Source: an uncultured Craurococcus sp. (GTDB lineage: Bacteria; Pseudomonadota; Alphaproteobacteria; Acetobacterales; Acetobacteraceae). From it: a stretch of 64,000 nt of DNA. The position numbers were made by a program, and so were the translations under genes. The stretch covers positions 1 through 64,000 of the forward strand of contig CADCTD010000058.1 in assembly GCA_902805545.1 (NCBI GenBank). Direction: 5' to 3'. The notes beneath the pieces were generated by a model that worked only from the letters and a program-made list of their open reading frames with translations, had not been told where the DNA came from and did not search any database. This document shows positions 8,661 to 16,932 of the stretch, piece by piece (the stretch's first letter is position 1; every line of letters starts with the position of its first letter).

Positions 8661-9161
8661 ATGCCCATCGCAGCCGCCAGCGCCGCCCTCGCCCGCCACC
8701 TCCATGCCAGCCTCGAGCAGGCGGGCGCGCTGCAGGGGATGGAAGTGGAGGCGATGACCCTCTCCCAGGCACGGACCAATCCGGGCCATGGCATCGCCCT
8801 CATCCTCTGGCGCATCCAGCCGGAGGAGAGCGCCGGCGACACCTCGCCGGTGCGCACCGCCTCCAGGGCCGACCCGCCGGAAGGGGCGGGGATGCGGCTC
8901 CGCTACCTGCTGACGGTGCGCGGCCCTGACAGCGCGGCGGAGCAGGCGATGCTCGGCAGTTGCATGCGGGCGCTGGAGCGGAACCCGGTGATCCAGTCCG
9001 CCGGCGGCCCGGGCGACATCGAGGCGGAGGCGCTGGTCGTCACCCTCGAGCAGCTGCCGGACGAGACCTACCTGCGGCTGCTGGACGCCTGCGGCGACCC
9101 GCCGCCGCTGCTGCTCCCGTACATGGTCCACAGCATGCGGCTGCGCCCCGGCACGGGTTGA
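8661..9161 (+). CDS. DUF4255 (Pvc16-like) protein, orphan
   Basis: 166 residues. The layout resembles the DUF4255 / Pvc16 N-terminal fold of contractile injection systems. There is an N-terminal helix (ALARHLHASLEQAG), a strand around IALILWRIQP, the central LRYLLTVRGPDSAAEQAML, then LGSCMRALERNPVIQSA and a late TLEQLPDETYLRLLDACG block. In complete systems this protein caps or tethers the tail tube. No sheath, tube, baseplate or AAA+ genes are present in this window, so here it is an orphan. The ATG at 8661 follows GGAGTCCGCC. A hairpin follows directly after the stop. Family assignment is from pattern recognition and should be tested with a profile search. Confidence 0.6.
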   Translation: MPIAAASAALARHLHASLEQAGALQGMEVEAMTLSQARTNPGHGIALILWRIQPEESAGDTSPVRTASRADPPEGAGMRLRYLLTVRGPDSAAEQAMLGSCMRALERNPVIQSAGGPGDIEAEALVVTLEQLPDETYLRLLDACGDPPPLLLPYMVHSMRLRPGTG

Positions 9162-9201
9162 GGACGGAAGGAACCCCAGCGCGGGGCAGCTCGTTCCGTC
9201 C
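9162..9201 (+). terminator. Nested hairpin after the DUF4255 gene
   Basis: Outer arms GGACGGAA (9162-9169) and TTCCGTCC (9194-9201) pair perfectly. An inner CCCC/GGGG helix (9174-9177 with 9182-9185) stacks inside. It begins right after the stop codon at 9161, as expected for an intrinsic terminator, but lacks a clear T-tract. Confidence 0.5.
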
Positions 9202-9240
9202 GGCATATTGCACCGCAACATGACCGGCACAGGATTCAGG

Positions 9241-9336
9241 ATGCCCGAGCCTCGTATCATCGTCATCACCGGCGCCTCCGGCGGCATCGGCCGCGCCTCG
9301 GCGCCTGCTTCCACCCGTCGCGGCGTCGCACGGTAA
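9241..9336 (+). pseudogene. Relic of a short-chain dehydrogenase (N-terminal fragment)
   Basis: A 31-codon frame beginning MPEPRIIVITGASGGIGRAS, an intact Rossmann start of a short-chain dehydrogenase/reductase including the TGxxxGIG cofactor motif. It then passes into APASTRRGVAR and a stop where a complete enzyme would continue for about 230 residues. The patatin gene starts 6 bp later, so the remainder of the enzyme is missing rather than shifted into another frame. It most likely marks a deletion. It could still be translated as a short leader upstream of the patatin gene. Confidence 0.6.
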
Positions 9337-9342
9337 GCCGCC

Positions 9343-10509
9343 ATGGACATGCATCATCCGCATCCGGCGGTCGAGGCCGCCCCGGCCCCCGCTCCGCGCC
9401 GCGCCCTCGTCCTGTCCGGGGGCGTCGCCCTCGGTGCCTTCGCGGCCGGGGCCTATGCCGCCTATGAAGCCGTGGAGGGCGGCGCGCCCCCCTGGGTGCT
9501 CGGCGCCTCGGTCGGGGCGCTGAATGCGGCGATCATCGCCGGGAACGCCCCGGCGGACCGCCTCCCCGCCCTGCGCCGCTTCTGGGACAGGGCGGCGACG
9601 CAGCCGATGCCGGTCGCCGATGCGTTCTTCGGCCCCCCGCCGGAGGCCGGGCTCTGGCGCCGCGGCTACAACCAGCTGAGCGCCGCGCAGACCCTGCTCT
9701 TCGGCAACCCGGCGCTGTTCCGGCCGCGGCTGATGCCGGAGTTCGGCCCCGCCGCCTCGCTCTACGAGCTCGGGCCGCTGATGCGGCTGCTGCCGGAATT
9801 CGTCGATTTCGACCGGCTGAACGGCGGCGAGCTGCGCCTCACCATCACCGCGACGGATGTGGAGACGGGCGAGCGCGTGGTCTTCGACACCGCGGACGGC
9901 GCGCGGATCGGGCCGGAGCACCTGGCCGCCTCCTCCGCCCTGCTGCCGCTCTTCACCCCGGTGGAGGTGGAGGGGCGGCTGCTGGCCGATGGCGGCATCT
10001 CGACCAATGCGCCGATCGACATCGTGCTGGATGCGCCGGGGACCGGGCCGCTGCAATGCCTGGTGGTGGAGCTCTTCGCCCGCTCCGGGCGCCGGCCGGC
10101 CTCGCTCAGCGCGGCAATGGCGCGGGCGGGCGACCTCGCCTTCGGCAACCAGACCCGGCAGGCGCTGGAGAGCCGCGTGCGCGAGTACCGCATGCGGGCG
10201 CTGATCGGCCGCCTCGCCGCCGAGCTGCCGGCGGAGCGGGAGCGCGAGGCGGAGCTGGCCGCGCTGCTGGCCCATGCCGAGGCGACGGTGGCCCTGGTCA
10301 ACTACCACGCGGCGGAGGACGAGGCGGGGGCGGGCAAGGTCTTCGACTTCTCCCGCACGACCCTGGCCGACCGCTGGACGGCGGGCGAGCGCAGCATGCG
10401 CGAGGCACTGGAACGCCTCCGCCAGCCGGAGGCGGCAGCGGTGCTCGCCCCCGGCCTGCTGCTGCATGAGGTGGAGGCGCGCCCCACCCCCGGCGGTCAG
10501 CGGCGGTAG
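9343..10509 (+). CDS. Patatin-like phospholipase
   Basis: 388 residues. The oxyanion-hole glycine motif is LSGGVALGAFAAG (about residues 24-36), the nucleophile elbow is GASVG with Ser56, and the dyad aspartate is Asp216 in ADGGISTNAPI, so the Ser-Asp catalytic pair of patatins is complete. It probably hydrolyses acyl esters of lipids in the cytoplasm or at the inner membrane face; no signal peptide is evident. The C-terminal third is helical and rich in Glu/Arg. It converges with the Crp/Fnr gene, the two stops overlapping by 13 bp. It begins 6 bp after the dehydrogenase relic. Confidence 0.88.
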   Translation: MDMHHPHPAVEAAPAPAPRRALVLSGGVALGAFAAGAYAAYEAVEGGAPPWVLGASVGALNAAIIAGNAPADRLPALRRFWDRAATQPMPVADAFFGPPPEAGLWRRGYNQLSAAQTLLFGNPALFRPRLMPEFGPAASLYELGPLMRLLPEFVDFDRLNGGELRLTITATDVETGERVVFDTADGARIGPEHLAASSALLPLFTPVEVEGRLLADGGISTNAPIDIVLDAPGTGPLQCLVVELFARSGRRPASLSAAMARAGDLAFGNQTRQALESRVREYRMRALIGRLAAELPAEREREAELAALLAHAEATVALVNYHAAEDEAGAGKVFDFSRTTLADRWTAGERSMREALERLRQPEAAAVLAPGLLLHEVEARPTPGGQRR

Positions 10510-11234
10510 CGCTCGCCCACGGGCGGGAACTGCCGCTCCTGGGTGCGCCGGGCCGAGCCGTAGCATTCGCAGGAGGAGGCCTCGAGCCCGGGGCGGTCGG
10601 TGATGGTCATCCGCCCGCCGCCATAGCGGATCATCCCGGCGCGCTGCAGCACGCCGGCCGCGACGGTGACGCCGGCGCGGCGGACGCCGAGCATCATCGA
10701 CAGGAATTCATGGGTGATCGGGAAGGTGTCGCCCTCGCTGCGGTCATGCGCCATCAGCAGCCAGCGGGCGAGGCGCTGTTCGATGCTGTGCCGGCCGTTG
10801 CAGGCCGCGGTCCAGGCGACCTGGGTGTGCTGCGCCAGCACGAAGCGGAGCATCACGCCGCGCAGCGCCGTGCTGGCCTCCAGCGCCTCGCGGAAATCGG
10901 CGGCGGTGAGGCGCCAGGCGGTGCCGGCGCATTGCACCATCACCTCGAGCTCGGCGGTGTCGTCGCCGAGCGAGAGCGGCCAGCCGACCATGCCCTCCAT
11001 GCCGGCGAGGCCGACCTCGGCGCTGTCGCCGTCATCGAGCGGGGCCAGCACCGAGGCCCAGCCGGCCTCGAAGAAATAGGCATGCTCGATGCGCTGCTCG
11101 GGCGTCGCCAGGTTCTGGCGGAGCTCGAGCTCGACCAGCTTCAGCTTCGGGCGGAGCCGCGCGAGATCCTCGGCGGGCAGGGCGGCGAGCAGCCGGTTGC
11201 GGGGGGCCGTCTCCGGCGCAGCGGTGGTGGACAA
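10497..11234 (-). CDS. Crp/Fnr family transcriptional regulator
   Basis: 245 residues from a TTG at 11234, chosen because AAGGA sits 8-9 bases upstream; the open frame extends to 11333 without similarity. A cyclic-nucleotide-binding-like beta barrel occupies about residues 20-130 (EQRIEHAYFFEAGWASV, EVGLAGMEGMVGWPL). The helix-turn-helix follows (THEFLSMMLGVRRAGVTVAA) with recognition-helix residues RRAGV. The C-terminal tail contains SSCECYG, a signature of a Crp/Fnr subgroup common in Alphaproteobacteria. No Fnr-type N-terminal cysteine cluster is visible, so oxygen sensing by an iron-sulfur cluster is unlikely. Targets are unknown. Confidence 0.85.
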   Translation of the reverse strand: MSTTAAPETAPRNRLLAALPAEDLARLRPKLKLVELELRQNLATPEQRIEHAYFFEAGWASVLAPLDDGDSAEVGLAGMEGMVGWPLSLGDDTAELEVMVQCAGTAWRLTAADFREALEASTALRGVMLRFVLAQHTQVAWTAACNGRHSIEQRLARWLLMAHDRSEGDTFPITHEFLSMMLGVRRAGVTVAAGVLQRAGMIRYGGGRMTITDRPGLEASSCECYGSARRTQERQFPPVGERYRR

Positions 11235-11458
11235 TGGGGGAATCCTTGCCGGGCGGCGGGAAAAGCCCAGCCCGGGCAAGGGCGAAGCCGGTCGGGCCTG
11301 AGTGTTGCGGGAGGGAGCGCGCCCCGGCGGCAAAGCCGGGTTGCTACCCTTTCACGCTCCTCCCTTTTCGGCATGGCGGCTGTACGCTTTCGGTGATCCG
11401 CAGGAATGAACGCCGGTACGGCGATCAACTACGCGTCATCTCGCGCCGCGGTTGCCGC

Positions 11459-12286
11459 TCAGGAATTCCAGTCCGGGGCGATGCCGGGATTCACCATGCG
11501 CCGGTCCTTCGGCAGGGCGGCCAGCGCCGCCTGGTCCTCGGCGTCGAGGCGGAGCTTGGTCGCCTCCATGTTCTCCCGCTGCCGCTCCGGCGAGGCCGCC
11601 TTGGGAATGGCAGCGACGCCCTCCATGCCGAGCAGCCAGGCCAGCGCCACCTGCCCGGCGGTCGCGCCATGCTTGCGGGCGATGCGGCCGATCACCGGGT
11701 CCTGCAGCACCTCGCCCTTGGCGACCGGCGTGTAGCTGGTCAGCAGCAGCCCCTGCTCGCGGCAATAGGCGAGCAGCCGGGACTGGTCGAGATAGACATG
11801 GTGCTCGACCTGGAGGCAGGCGAGCGGGACGATGCCCAGCTCCACCGCCCGGCGCAGCAGGCCGGGCGGGAAATTCGCGACGCCCACCGCGCGCGCCAGC
11901 CCCTCCTCCCGCATCCGGGCGAGGGCCTGCAGCGCATCCGGCAGGTCGAGCTCGGGGCTCGGCCAGTGGATCAGCAGCAGGTCGACATGGGGTTGGCGCA
12001 GGCGCCCGAGGCTGGCCTCCGCCGCGCGGCGGATCTCGGCGCCGCGCGGCTTGTCGTTCCAGACCTTGGTGGTGAGGTAGAGCTGCTCGCGCGGCAGGCC
12101 GGAGGCGGCGAGCGCGGCGCCCACCGCCTCCTCGTTGCCGTACATCTCGGCGGTGTCGACATGCCGGTAGCCCATGCCGAGGGCGGATTCCACTGCCGCC
12201 TGGCACTCCGCCCCGCGCATCGGCCAGGTGCCGAAGCCGAGCGCCGGCATGCGGGTCAGCGCCGTCTCAAGCAGCGGAATGGTCAT
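11459..12286 (-). CDS. Aldo/keto reductase
   Basis: 275 residues of the AKR superfamily (2,5-diketo-gluconate reductase-like). The catalytic tetrad region is visible: ASP/TYR in HVDTAEMYGNEE, Lys in LTTKVWNDK, and His in LLLIHWPSPEL. The NADPH-binding end IPKAASPERQRENM is present. The ATG at 12286 overlaps the end of the MFS gene by 20 bp, so it is the third gene of the GH1-MFS-AKR operon. This suggests it reduces a sugar-derived aldehyde or ketone released after import, though that is inference. Confidence 0.92.
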   Translation of the reverse strand: MTIPLLETALTRMPALGFGTWPMRGAECQAAVESALGMGYRHVDTAEMYGNEEAVGAALAASGLPREQLYLTTKVWNDKPRGAEIRRAAEASLGRLRQPHVDLLLIHWPSPELDLPDALQALARMREEGLARAVGVANFPPGLLRRAVELGIVPLACLQVEHHVYLDQSRLLAYCREQGLLLTSYTPVAKGEVLQDPVIGRIARKHGATAGQVALAWLLGMEGVAAIPKAASPERQRENMEATKLRLDAEDQAALAALPKDRRMVNPGIAPDWNS

Positions 12287-13493
12287 GGGCGAGTTCCTCC
12301 TCGAGCGGCCGGGGCCGGGTTTCCGGCATGGTGAGCCAGAACAACGCCGCGCCCAACCCGGCGATCGCCGCGAGTGCGAGGAAGGCGGCGTCATAGCCGT
12401 AGCGGACGACGAAGAGGCCGGAAAGCGCCCCGCTCACCACCCCGCCGAGGCCATGAACGGTGCCGACCGCGCCCTGCGCCGCGGCGAAATGCCCGGTGCC
12501 GCGCGTCAGGTCGGCGATGACGACGGGGAAGAGCGCGCCGATCAGCCCGGCGCCGACGCCATCGAGCAACTGCACGCCGACCAGCCAGGCCGGATGGTCG
12601 GAGGCGGTGTAGAGCACCCCGCGCAGCGCCAGCGCCAGGAAGGCGGCAAGCAGCAGCGGCCGCCGCCCCCAGACCTCGGCCCGGGCGCCGGCCAGCGCTG
12701 CGGTCGGCACCATCACCGATTGCGCCGCGATGGCGCAGATGGCGGTCAGCGCCACGCCCCAGCCGATATTCTGCAGGGCGAGCTTCTGCGCCACCAAGGC
12801 CAGCATCGAGCCGTTCGCCATGTGGAAAAGCGCGCCGGTGACGGCGAAGGCGAGCAGCGGCCGGCTGCCCAGGAGCACCTGCCAGCCCTGGCGCGGCGCC
12901 ACGCCGGAGGCGCCGGGCAGCAGGCCGCGCGCGACGGCATGGTCGATGGAACGGGCGGGGATGGCGAGCGCCGCCGCCGCGCTGGCAAGGCCCGTCAGCG
13001 CCATCACCCAGAACAGCACCGGCGTGCCAAGGAAGGGCGCCGTCACCAGGATCAGCAGGTTCACCGCGCCGTTGCCGGCGTGGAAGAACGCCTCGTTCCG
13101 GCAGGCGCGGCGGGCGAAGGCGCCGGGCCCGACCATGCCGAGGGAGATGGCGGCGAGCGTCGGCGCGATGGAGGTGCCGGCCAGCCCGCCGATGACGCCG
13201 GCCAGCACGACCGGCCAGAAATGCGGCGCCAGCGGGATGACGAGGCAGCTCGCCATCACCACCAGCACGGCGCCGGCGAGCAGGGCGCGCTTGGCCCGGA
13301 TGGCATCGACCATGAGGCCGATCGGCGTCTGCGCCAGCAGCCCGGCGAGGCCGCCGATGGACAGCGCCACGCCGATCTCCCCCGCATCCCATTGGTGCTC
13401 GGTCAGCAGGTAGACGCCGAGATAGGCCCCGAGCCCGTAGCGGACATCGGAGAGCAGGATGTTCAGGACATCGAGTGCCCTGGTGGGGCTCAC
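12267..13493 (-). CDS. MFS transporter
   Basis: 408 residues with about 12 hydrophobic segments and the MFS loop 2-3 landmark GLMVDAIRAKRALLAGA. It starts at a GTG (13493) whose last two bases form the TGA stop of the upstream GH1 gene (GTGA overlap), which indicates translational coupling. A charged gap between segments 6 and 7 (around SIDHAVARGLLPGASG) fits the central cytoplasmic loop. Substrate unknown; the operon partners suggest a glycoside, sugar or its breakdown product. The C-terminus overlaps the aldo/keto reductase start. Confidence 0.88.
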   Translation of the reverse strand: MSPTRALDVLNILLSDVRYGLGAYLGVYLLTEHQWDAGEIGVALSIGGLAGLLAQTPIGLMVDAIRAKRALLAGAVLVVMASCLVIPLAPHFWPVVLAGVIGGLAGTSIAPTLAAISLGMVGPGAFARRACRNEAFFHAGNGAVNLLILVTAPFLGTPVLFWVMALTGLASAAAALAIPARSIDHAVARGLLPGASGVAPRQGWQVLLGSRPLLAFAVTGALFHMANGSMLALVAQKLALQNIGWGVALTAICAIAAQSVMVPTAALAGARAEVWGRRPLLLAAFLALALRGVLYTASDHPAWLVGVQLLDGVGAGLIGALFPVVIADLTRGTGHFAAAQGAVGTVHGLGGVVSGALSGLFVVRYGYDAAFLALAAIAGLGAALFWLTMPETRPRPLEEELAHDHSAA

Positions 13494-14788
13494 CCGGCCC
13501 GTCGCAGCTCGGGATGCACGCGGTCCTCCCGTGCCCACCAGCCGGGTGCCTCCAGCAGGGGGTGGTCGATGCGGCCATGGCGGCCGAGGGCGGCGATGCC
13601 CTCCGCCACCAGGGTCGGGCGCGGGCGGCCCGGGGCGCGGCTGTCGAAGGCGCCCGGCTCGTAGATCCCGTTGCGCCGGCCGAGCAGGCTGCACCAGTCG
13701 ACGGCGCCGAACAGCGACCAGGGCGTCACCGCCTCGATCGGCGCGCCCTCGGCCCGCAACGTCTCCACCGCCGCCCAGCACTCGGCGAGCCAGCGGAGCT
13801 GCTCGTCCTCCGTGCAGCCGATATGGACCTCGGTGACGGCGAGCGGCAGGCCGGGATAGCGCCGCCAGGCGTCGCGCAGGCGGGGCAGCCAGCCGGTGCT
13901 GCCGGGCGGCATCGGCACGCGCACGGCCTCGGTATCGGCGTAGCGGTGGCGGCCATTGCCGCCATGTGTCGCCGCCGGATAGAGGCCGGGCCGGTGGTCG
14001 AGGAAGCGCTCGCTGGTCACGTAGTAGTTGAGGCCGAGCAGCATCGGCGCGGTATCGCCGGTGGCGAGGTCCTCCAGCAGCGCCTCCGGCACGCCGGCGG
14101 CGAGCAGGCGGCCGTGCCAGGGATGGTCGCGCCCAACCCGGCCGCAGAGCAGGTCGAGGCTGAGCCAGCGGCGGCTGTTCTCGTGCCGCGCCTGGTAGGC
14201 GAGCGGGGCGGTCGAGAAGGTCTGGCCGAGATCCTCGGTCTGCACGAGGCGCGCGCCGGAGATCGCGGCGCGGATGGCACGCATCGCCAGCAGCACGCCA
14301 TGGCATTCATGCGCGAGGATGCGGAGGAAGCTCGCCTCGTCCGTGCCATGCGGGGACCAGTGGCCGTAGAGGCCGGAGAAGCGCGCCGTGGTCAGCGGCT
14401 CGTTCACCGGCGTCCAATCGGTGACCCAGGGGTAGCGGCGGGCGACGCGCCCGGCGAAATCCGCGAGCAACGAGGGGAAGCGCGGATCGTCGAGGCCGGT
14501 ATAGGCCGGGCCGCTGCCGTGATGGACAAGGCCGATGATCGGCGTGACGCCGAGGCGGCGGAGCTCCGCCAGCCGCTCGTCATGCCAGGCCCAGTCGCAC
14601 TCCATCGGACTGTCCGGTGCGACACGTTCCCAGGAGACGGTGTAGCGCAGCCGCTCGATGCCGAGTGCCGCCACCGCCTCCAGGTCGCCGATCCTGTCGT
14701 GATGCCCGGTCTCCCGGTACTGGTCGCGCCAACCGCAAGCGGAGCGGAGAACGCTGCACTCAAGTCCACCCCAGAGCGCCGGCCTCAT
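13490..14788 (-). CDS. Glycoside hydrolase family 1-like protein
   Basis: 432 residues. It begins MRPALWGGLECSV and shows a TIM-barrel glycosidase pattern. There is a family-1 acid/base motif TPVNEPLTTARF with Glu130, and a second catalytic glutamate, Glu320, in AVTEVHIGCT. It belongs to a subgroup often fused to a C-terminal sugar-nucleotide reductase (RmlD-like) domain; that domain is absent here, so this is the stand-alone form. The ATG at 14788 has AGGAG upstream; the frame is open to 14908 but that part does not resemble the family. First gene of a coupled operon with the MFS transporter and aldo/keto reductase. No signal peptide is seen, so it acts in the cytoplasm. Confidence 0.82.
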   Translation of the reverse strand: MRPALWGGLECSVLRSACGWRDQYRETGHHDRIGDLEAVAALGIERLRYTVSWERVAPDSPMECDWAWHDERLAELRRLGVTPIIGLVHHGSGPAYTGLDDPRFPSLLADFAGRVARRYPWVTDWTPVNEPLTTARFSGLYGHWSPHGTDEASFLRILAHECHGVLLAMRAIRAAISGARLVQTEDLGQTFSTAPLAYQARHENSRRWLSLDLLCGRVGRDHPWHGRLLAAGVPEALLEDLATGDTAPMLLGLNYYVTSERFLDHRPGLYPAATHGGNGRHRYADTEAVRVPMPPGSTGWLPRLRDAWRRYPGLPLAVTEVHIGCTEDEQLRWLAECWAAVETLRAEGAPIEAVTPWSLFGAVDWCSLLGRRNGIYEPGAFDSRAPGRPRPTLVAEGIAALGRHGRIDHPLLEAPGWWAREDRVHPELRRAG

Positions 14789-14966
14789 GCGAGGCGCTCC
14801 TGTCCGATCCCAACCGCTGTCATGCCTGCCCGCTCCACTCCGGCTCGTCCCAAGCGCAGCTTGGCAAGATAGAGTTCCTAGTCGGGAGAAAGGGTTTTCG
14901 TGAGGCATGCGCTCAACGCTTGGCAGGGAGCCGCGTTACGCCCCGACCCATGCCGCGGACAGTACG

Positions 14967-16271
14967 ATGAGCGACTCCCTGCATCTCACCGAAGCCCCGC
15001 CGATGCGCAGCGCCGTGATCCTGCCCCTCGCCGATCCCGCGACGGAGGCCCGCAGCGCCGAGGCGCGGCTGACCGAGGCGGAAGAGCTGGCGCGCTCGAT
15101 AGGACTGGATGTCCGATTGCGTACAGCGCTGCCCATGCGTCACCCGCGCCCGGCGACGCTGCTCGGCTCCGGCCAGGTGGCGAGCCTCGGCGAGCAGATC
15201 CGTGCCGGGCATGTCGGCCTCGCCGTGGTCGATGCCGCGCTGAGCCCGGTGCAGCAGCGCAATCTCGAGCGCGAGTGGGGCTGCAAGGTCATCGACCGCA
15301 CCGGCCTCATCCTCGACATCTTCGGCGAGCGGGCGCGGACGCGGGAAGGCGCGTTGCAGGTGGAGCTCGCGCATCTGCAGTACCAGCGCAGCCGCCTCGT
15401 GCGGTCCTGGACGCATCTTGGCCGGCAGCGCGGCGGCTTCGGCTTCCTCGGCGGCCCCGGCGAGACGCAGATCGAGGCGGACCGGCGCATGATCGGCGAG
15501 CGCATCGCGCGCCTCCGCCACGAGTTGGAGGAGGTGCGCCGCACCCGCGGCCTGCACCGCGAGGCGCGGCGGCGCGTGCCCTTCCCCGTGGTCGCGCTGG
15601 TCGGCTACACGAATGCGGGCAAGTCGACGCTGTTCAACGCGCTGACGGGCGCCGGCGTGCTGGCGGAGAACCAGCTCTTCGCCACGCTCGACCCGACGCT
15701 GCGCGGCGCGCGGCTGCCCTCCGGTCGGCGGGTGATCCTCTCCGATACGGTCGGCTTCATCTCCGACCTGCCGACGCAGCTCGTCGCCGCCTTCCGCGCG
15801 ACGCTCGAGGAGGTGGCGGAGGCGGACCTCATCCTGCATGTGCGGGATGCCGCCCATCCCGACAGCCAGGCGCAGCGCGAGGATGTCATCGCCGTGCTCG
15901 ACGGCATGGTGCGCGACGGCATGCTGCGCGAGGACTGGCAGCGCCGCAGCCTCGAGGTGCTGAACAAGGCCGACCTGCTCGGCGGCACGGCGCAGGTGCC
16001 GGCCCGGCCCGGCAGCATCGCCATCTCGGCGCGGACGGGGGAGGGGCTTGCGGATCTCTTCGCCATGATCGATGCGCGGCTCTCCGAGGGAATGGTGACG
16101 GTCGGCTATGACATCCCCGCCTCGGACGGGGCGCAGCTCGCCTGGCTCTACGGGCATGGCGAGGTGATCGGGCGGCAGGACGGCGACGATGCCATTCATG
16201 TGACCGTGCGCCTCGCCCCCGACGACCGCGCCCGCTTCGAGCGGCAGCAGCAGGCGGGGCCGGAGCGCTAG
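14967..16271 (+). CDS. hflX: GTPase HflX
   Basis: 434 residues. HflX is a ribosome-binding GTPase that rescues stalled or stressed ribosomes. The N-terminal HflX domain is followed by the family glycine-rich segment GGFGFLGGPGETQIE. The G domain has G1 GYTNAGKST (213-221), G3 DTVGF and G4 NKAD. The ATG at 14967 is taken because alignment with other HflX proteins starts about there; an ATG at 14907 is in frame but adds an unlikely arginine-rich stretch. In many Alphaproteobacteria hfq precedes hflX; here the upstream neighbour is the divergent GH1 gene and no hfq is seen. Confidence 0.95.
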   Translation: MSDSLHLTEAPPMRSAVILPLADPATEARSAEARLTEAEELARSIGLDVRLRTALPMRHPRPATLLGSGQVASLGEQIRAGHVGLAVVDAALSPVQQRNLEREWGCKVIDRTGLILDIFGERARTREGALQVELAHLQYQRSRLVRSWTHLGRQRGGFGFLGGPGETQIEADRRMIGERIARLRHELEEVRRTRGLHREARRRVPFPVVALVGYTNAGKSTLFNALTGAGVLAENQLFATLDPTLRGARLPSGRRVILSDTVGFISDLPTQLVAAFRATLEEVAEADLILHVRDAAHPDSQAQREDVIAVLDGMVRDGMLREDWQRRSLEVLNKADLLGGTAQVPARPGSIAISARTGEGLADLFAMIDARLSEGMVTVGYDIPASDGAQLAWLYGHGEVIGRQDGDDAIHVTVRLAPDDRARFERQQQAGPER

Positions 16272-16273
16272 AC

Positions 16274-16366
16274 TACGATCCGCGGCCACGGGACCGCGGA
16301 TCGTATTTCCGCTTATTGTTTCGTCGCATGATTCACGCCTGTGGCCGTTCCAGCCTGCGGCGGTCA
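16274..16366 (+). repeat. Two-copy structured intergenic element, copy B (hflX terminator hairpin)
   Basis: Begins 2 bases after the hflX stop. Perfect 12-bp hairpin arms (16274-16285 and 16294-16305) enclose an 8-nt loop. The segment ATGATTCACGCC with GGCCGTTCCAGCC and a terminal GTCA follows, matching copy A (2248-2340) at the same spacing. Within the second half, CATGA at 16328-16332 can pair with TCATG at 16364-16368, and GCCG with CGGC. This looks like a mobile or structural intergenic repeat with terminator function; no coding potential was seen. Confidence 0.65.
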
Positions 16367-16445
16367 TGCTCTGGCGCCGAATATCCTTCTTGCGGCGGAG
16401 CCTTCCGGGTGTAGCCTTCGCTCCGATAACCGGAGGAATAGGTCC

Positions 16446-16865
16446 ATGGACGGTTCCGTCGCGGGCGCTGCGCGTCCGGAGATCAAGCTCACCGTGGCGA
16501 AGAAGGAGGACCAGCCCTTCGTGAAGGGCCGCCGCAAGTTCTTCCGCTACCGCGACCTCGGCGTGCAGGCGGCGACCGGCGGCAAGCTCCGGGCGCAGGT
16601 GATGGAAGCGATCACCGGCATGACCGAGCCGACCGGGTGGCACACCCACGAGTGCGAGGCGCAGTTCATCTACATCCTGAAGGGCTGGGTGGAGCTGGAA
16701 TTCGAGGACGGCACGCGCACCCGCTCCGGCACCGGCGACGCGATCCTCATCCCCGGCGGGATGAAGCACAACGAGATCGCCACTTCCGACGATGTGGAGA
16801 TCCTCGAGCTTTCCATCCCCGGCGACATGGCGACCCGGGCCTGCGACCCGCCCCAGAGGGACTGA
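16446..16865 (+). CDS. Cupin-domain protein upstream of ring-cleavage dioxygenase
   Basis: 139 residues with one cupin barrel: PTGWHTHECEAQFIYILKGW contains the two His and the Glu ligands, and ILIPGGMKHNEIAT the last His. The ATG at 16446 follows GGAGGAATAGGTCC, a strong ribosome site. It lies 67 bp before the intradiol dioxygenase gene and on the same strand as the whole Liv importer, which suggests a role in the same catabolic unit, for example as an isomerase or minor dioxygenase. The exact reaction cannot be read from the sequence. Confidence 0.8.
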   Translation: MDGSVAGAARPEIKLTVAKKEDQPFVKGRRKFFRYRDLGVQAATGGKLRAQVMEAITGMTEPTGWHTHECEAQFIYILKGWVELEFEDGTRTRSGTGDAILIPGGMKHNEIATSDDVEILELSIPGDMATRACDPPQRD

Positions 16866-16932
16866 TCCCGAGGATTGACCGCCGGGGCGCGGAACGAGCA
16901 TCCTCGCCGCGCAGCACAGGGAGGACGCCGCC

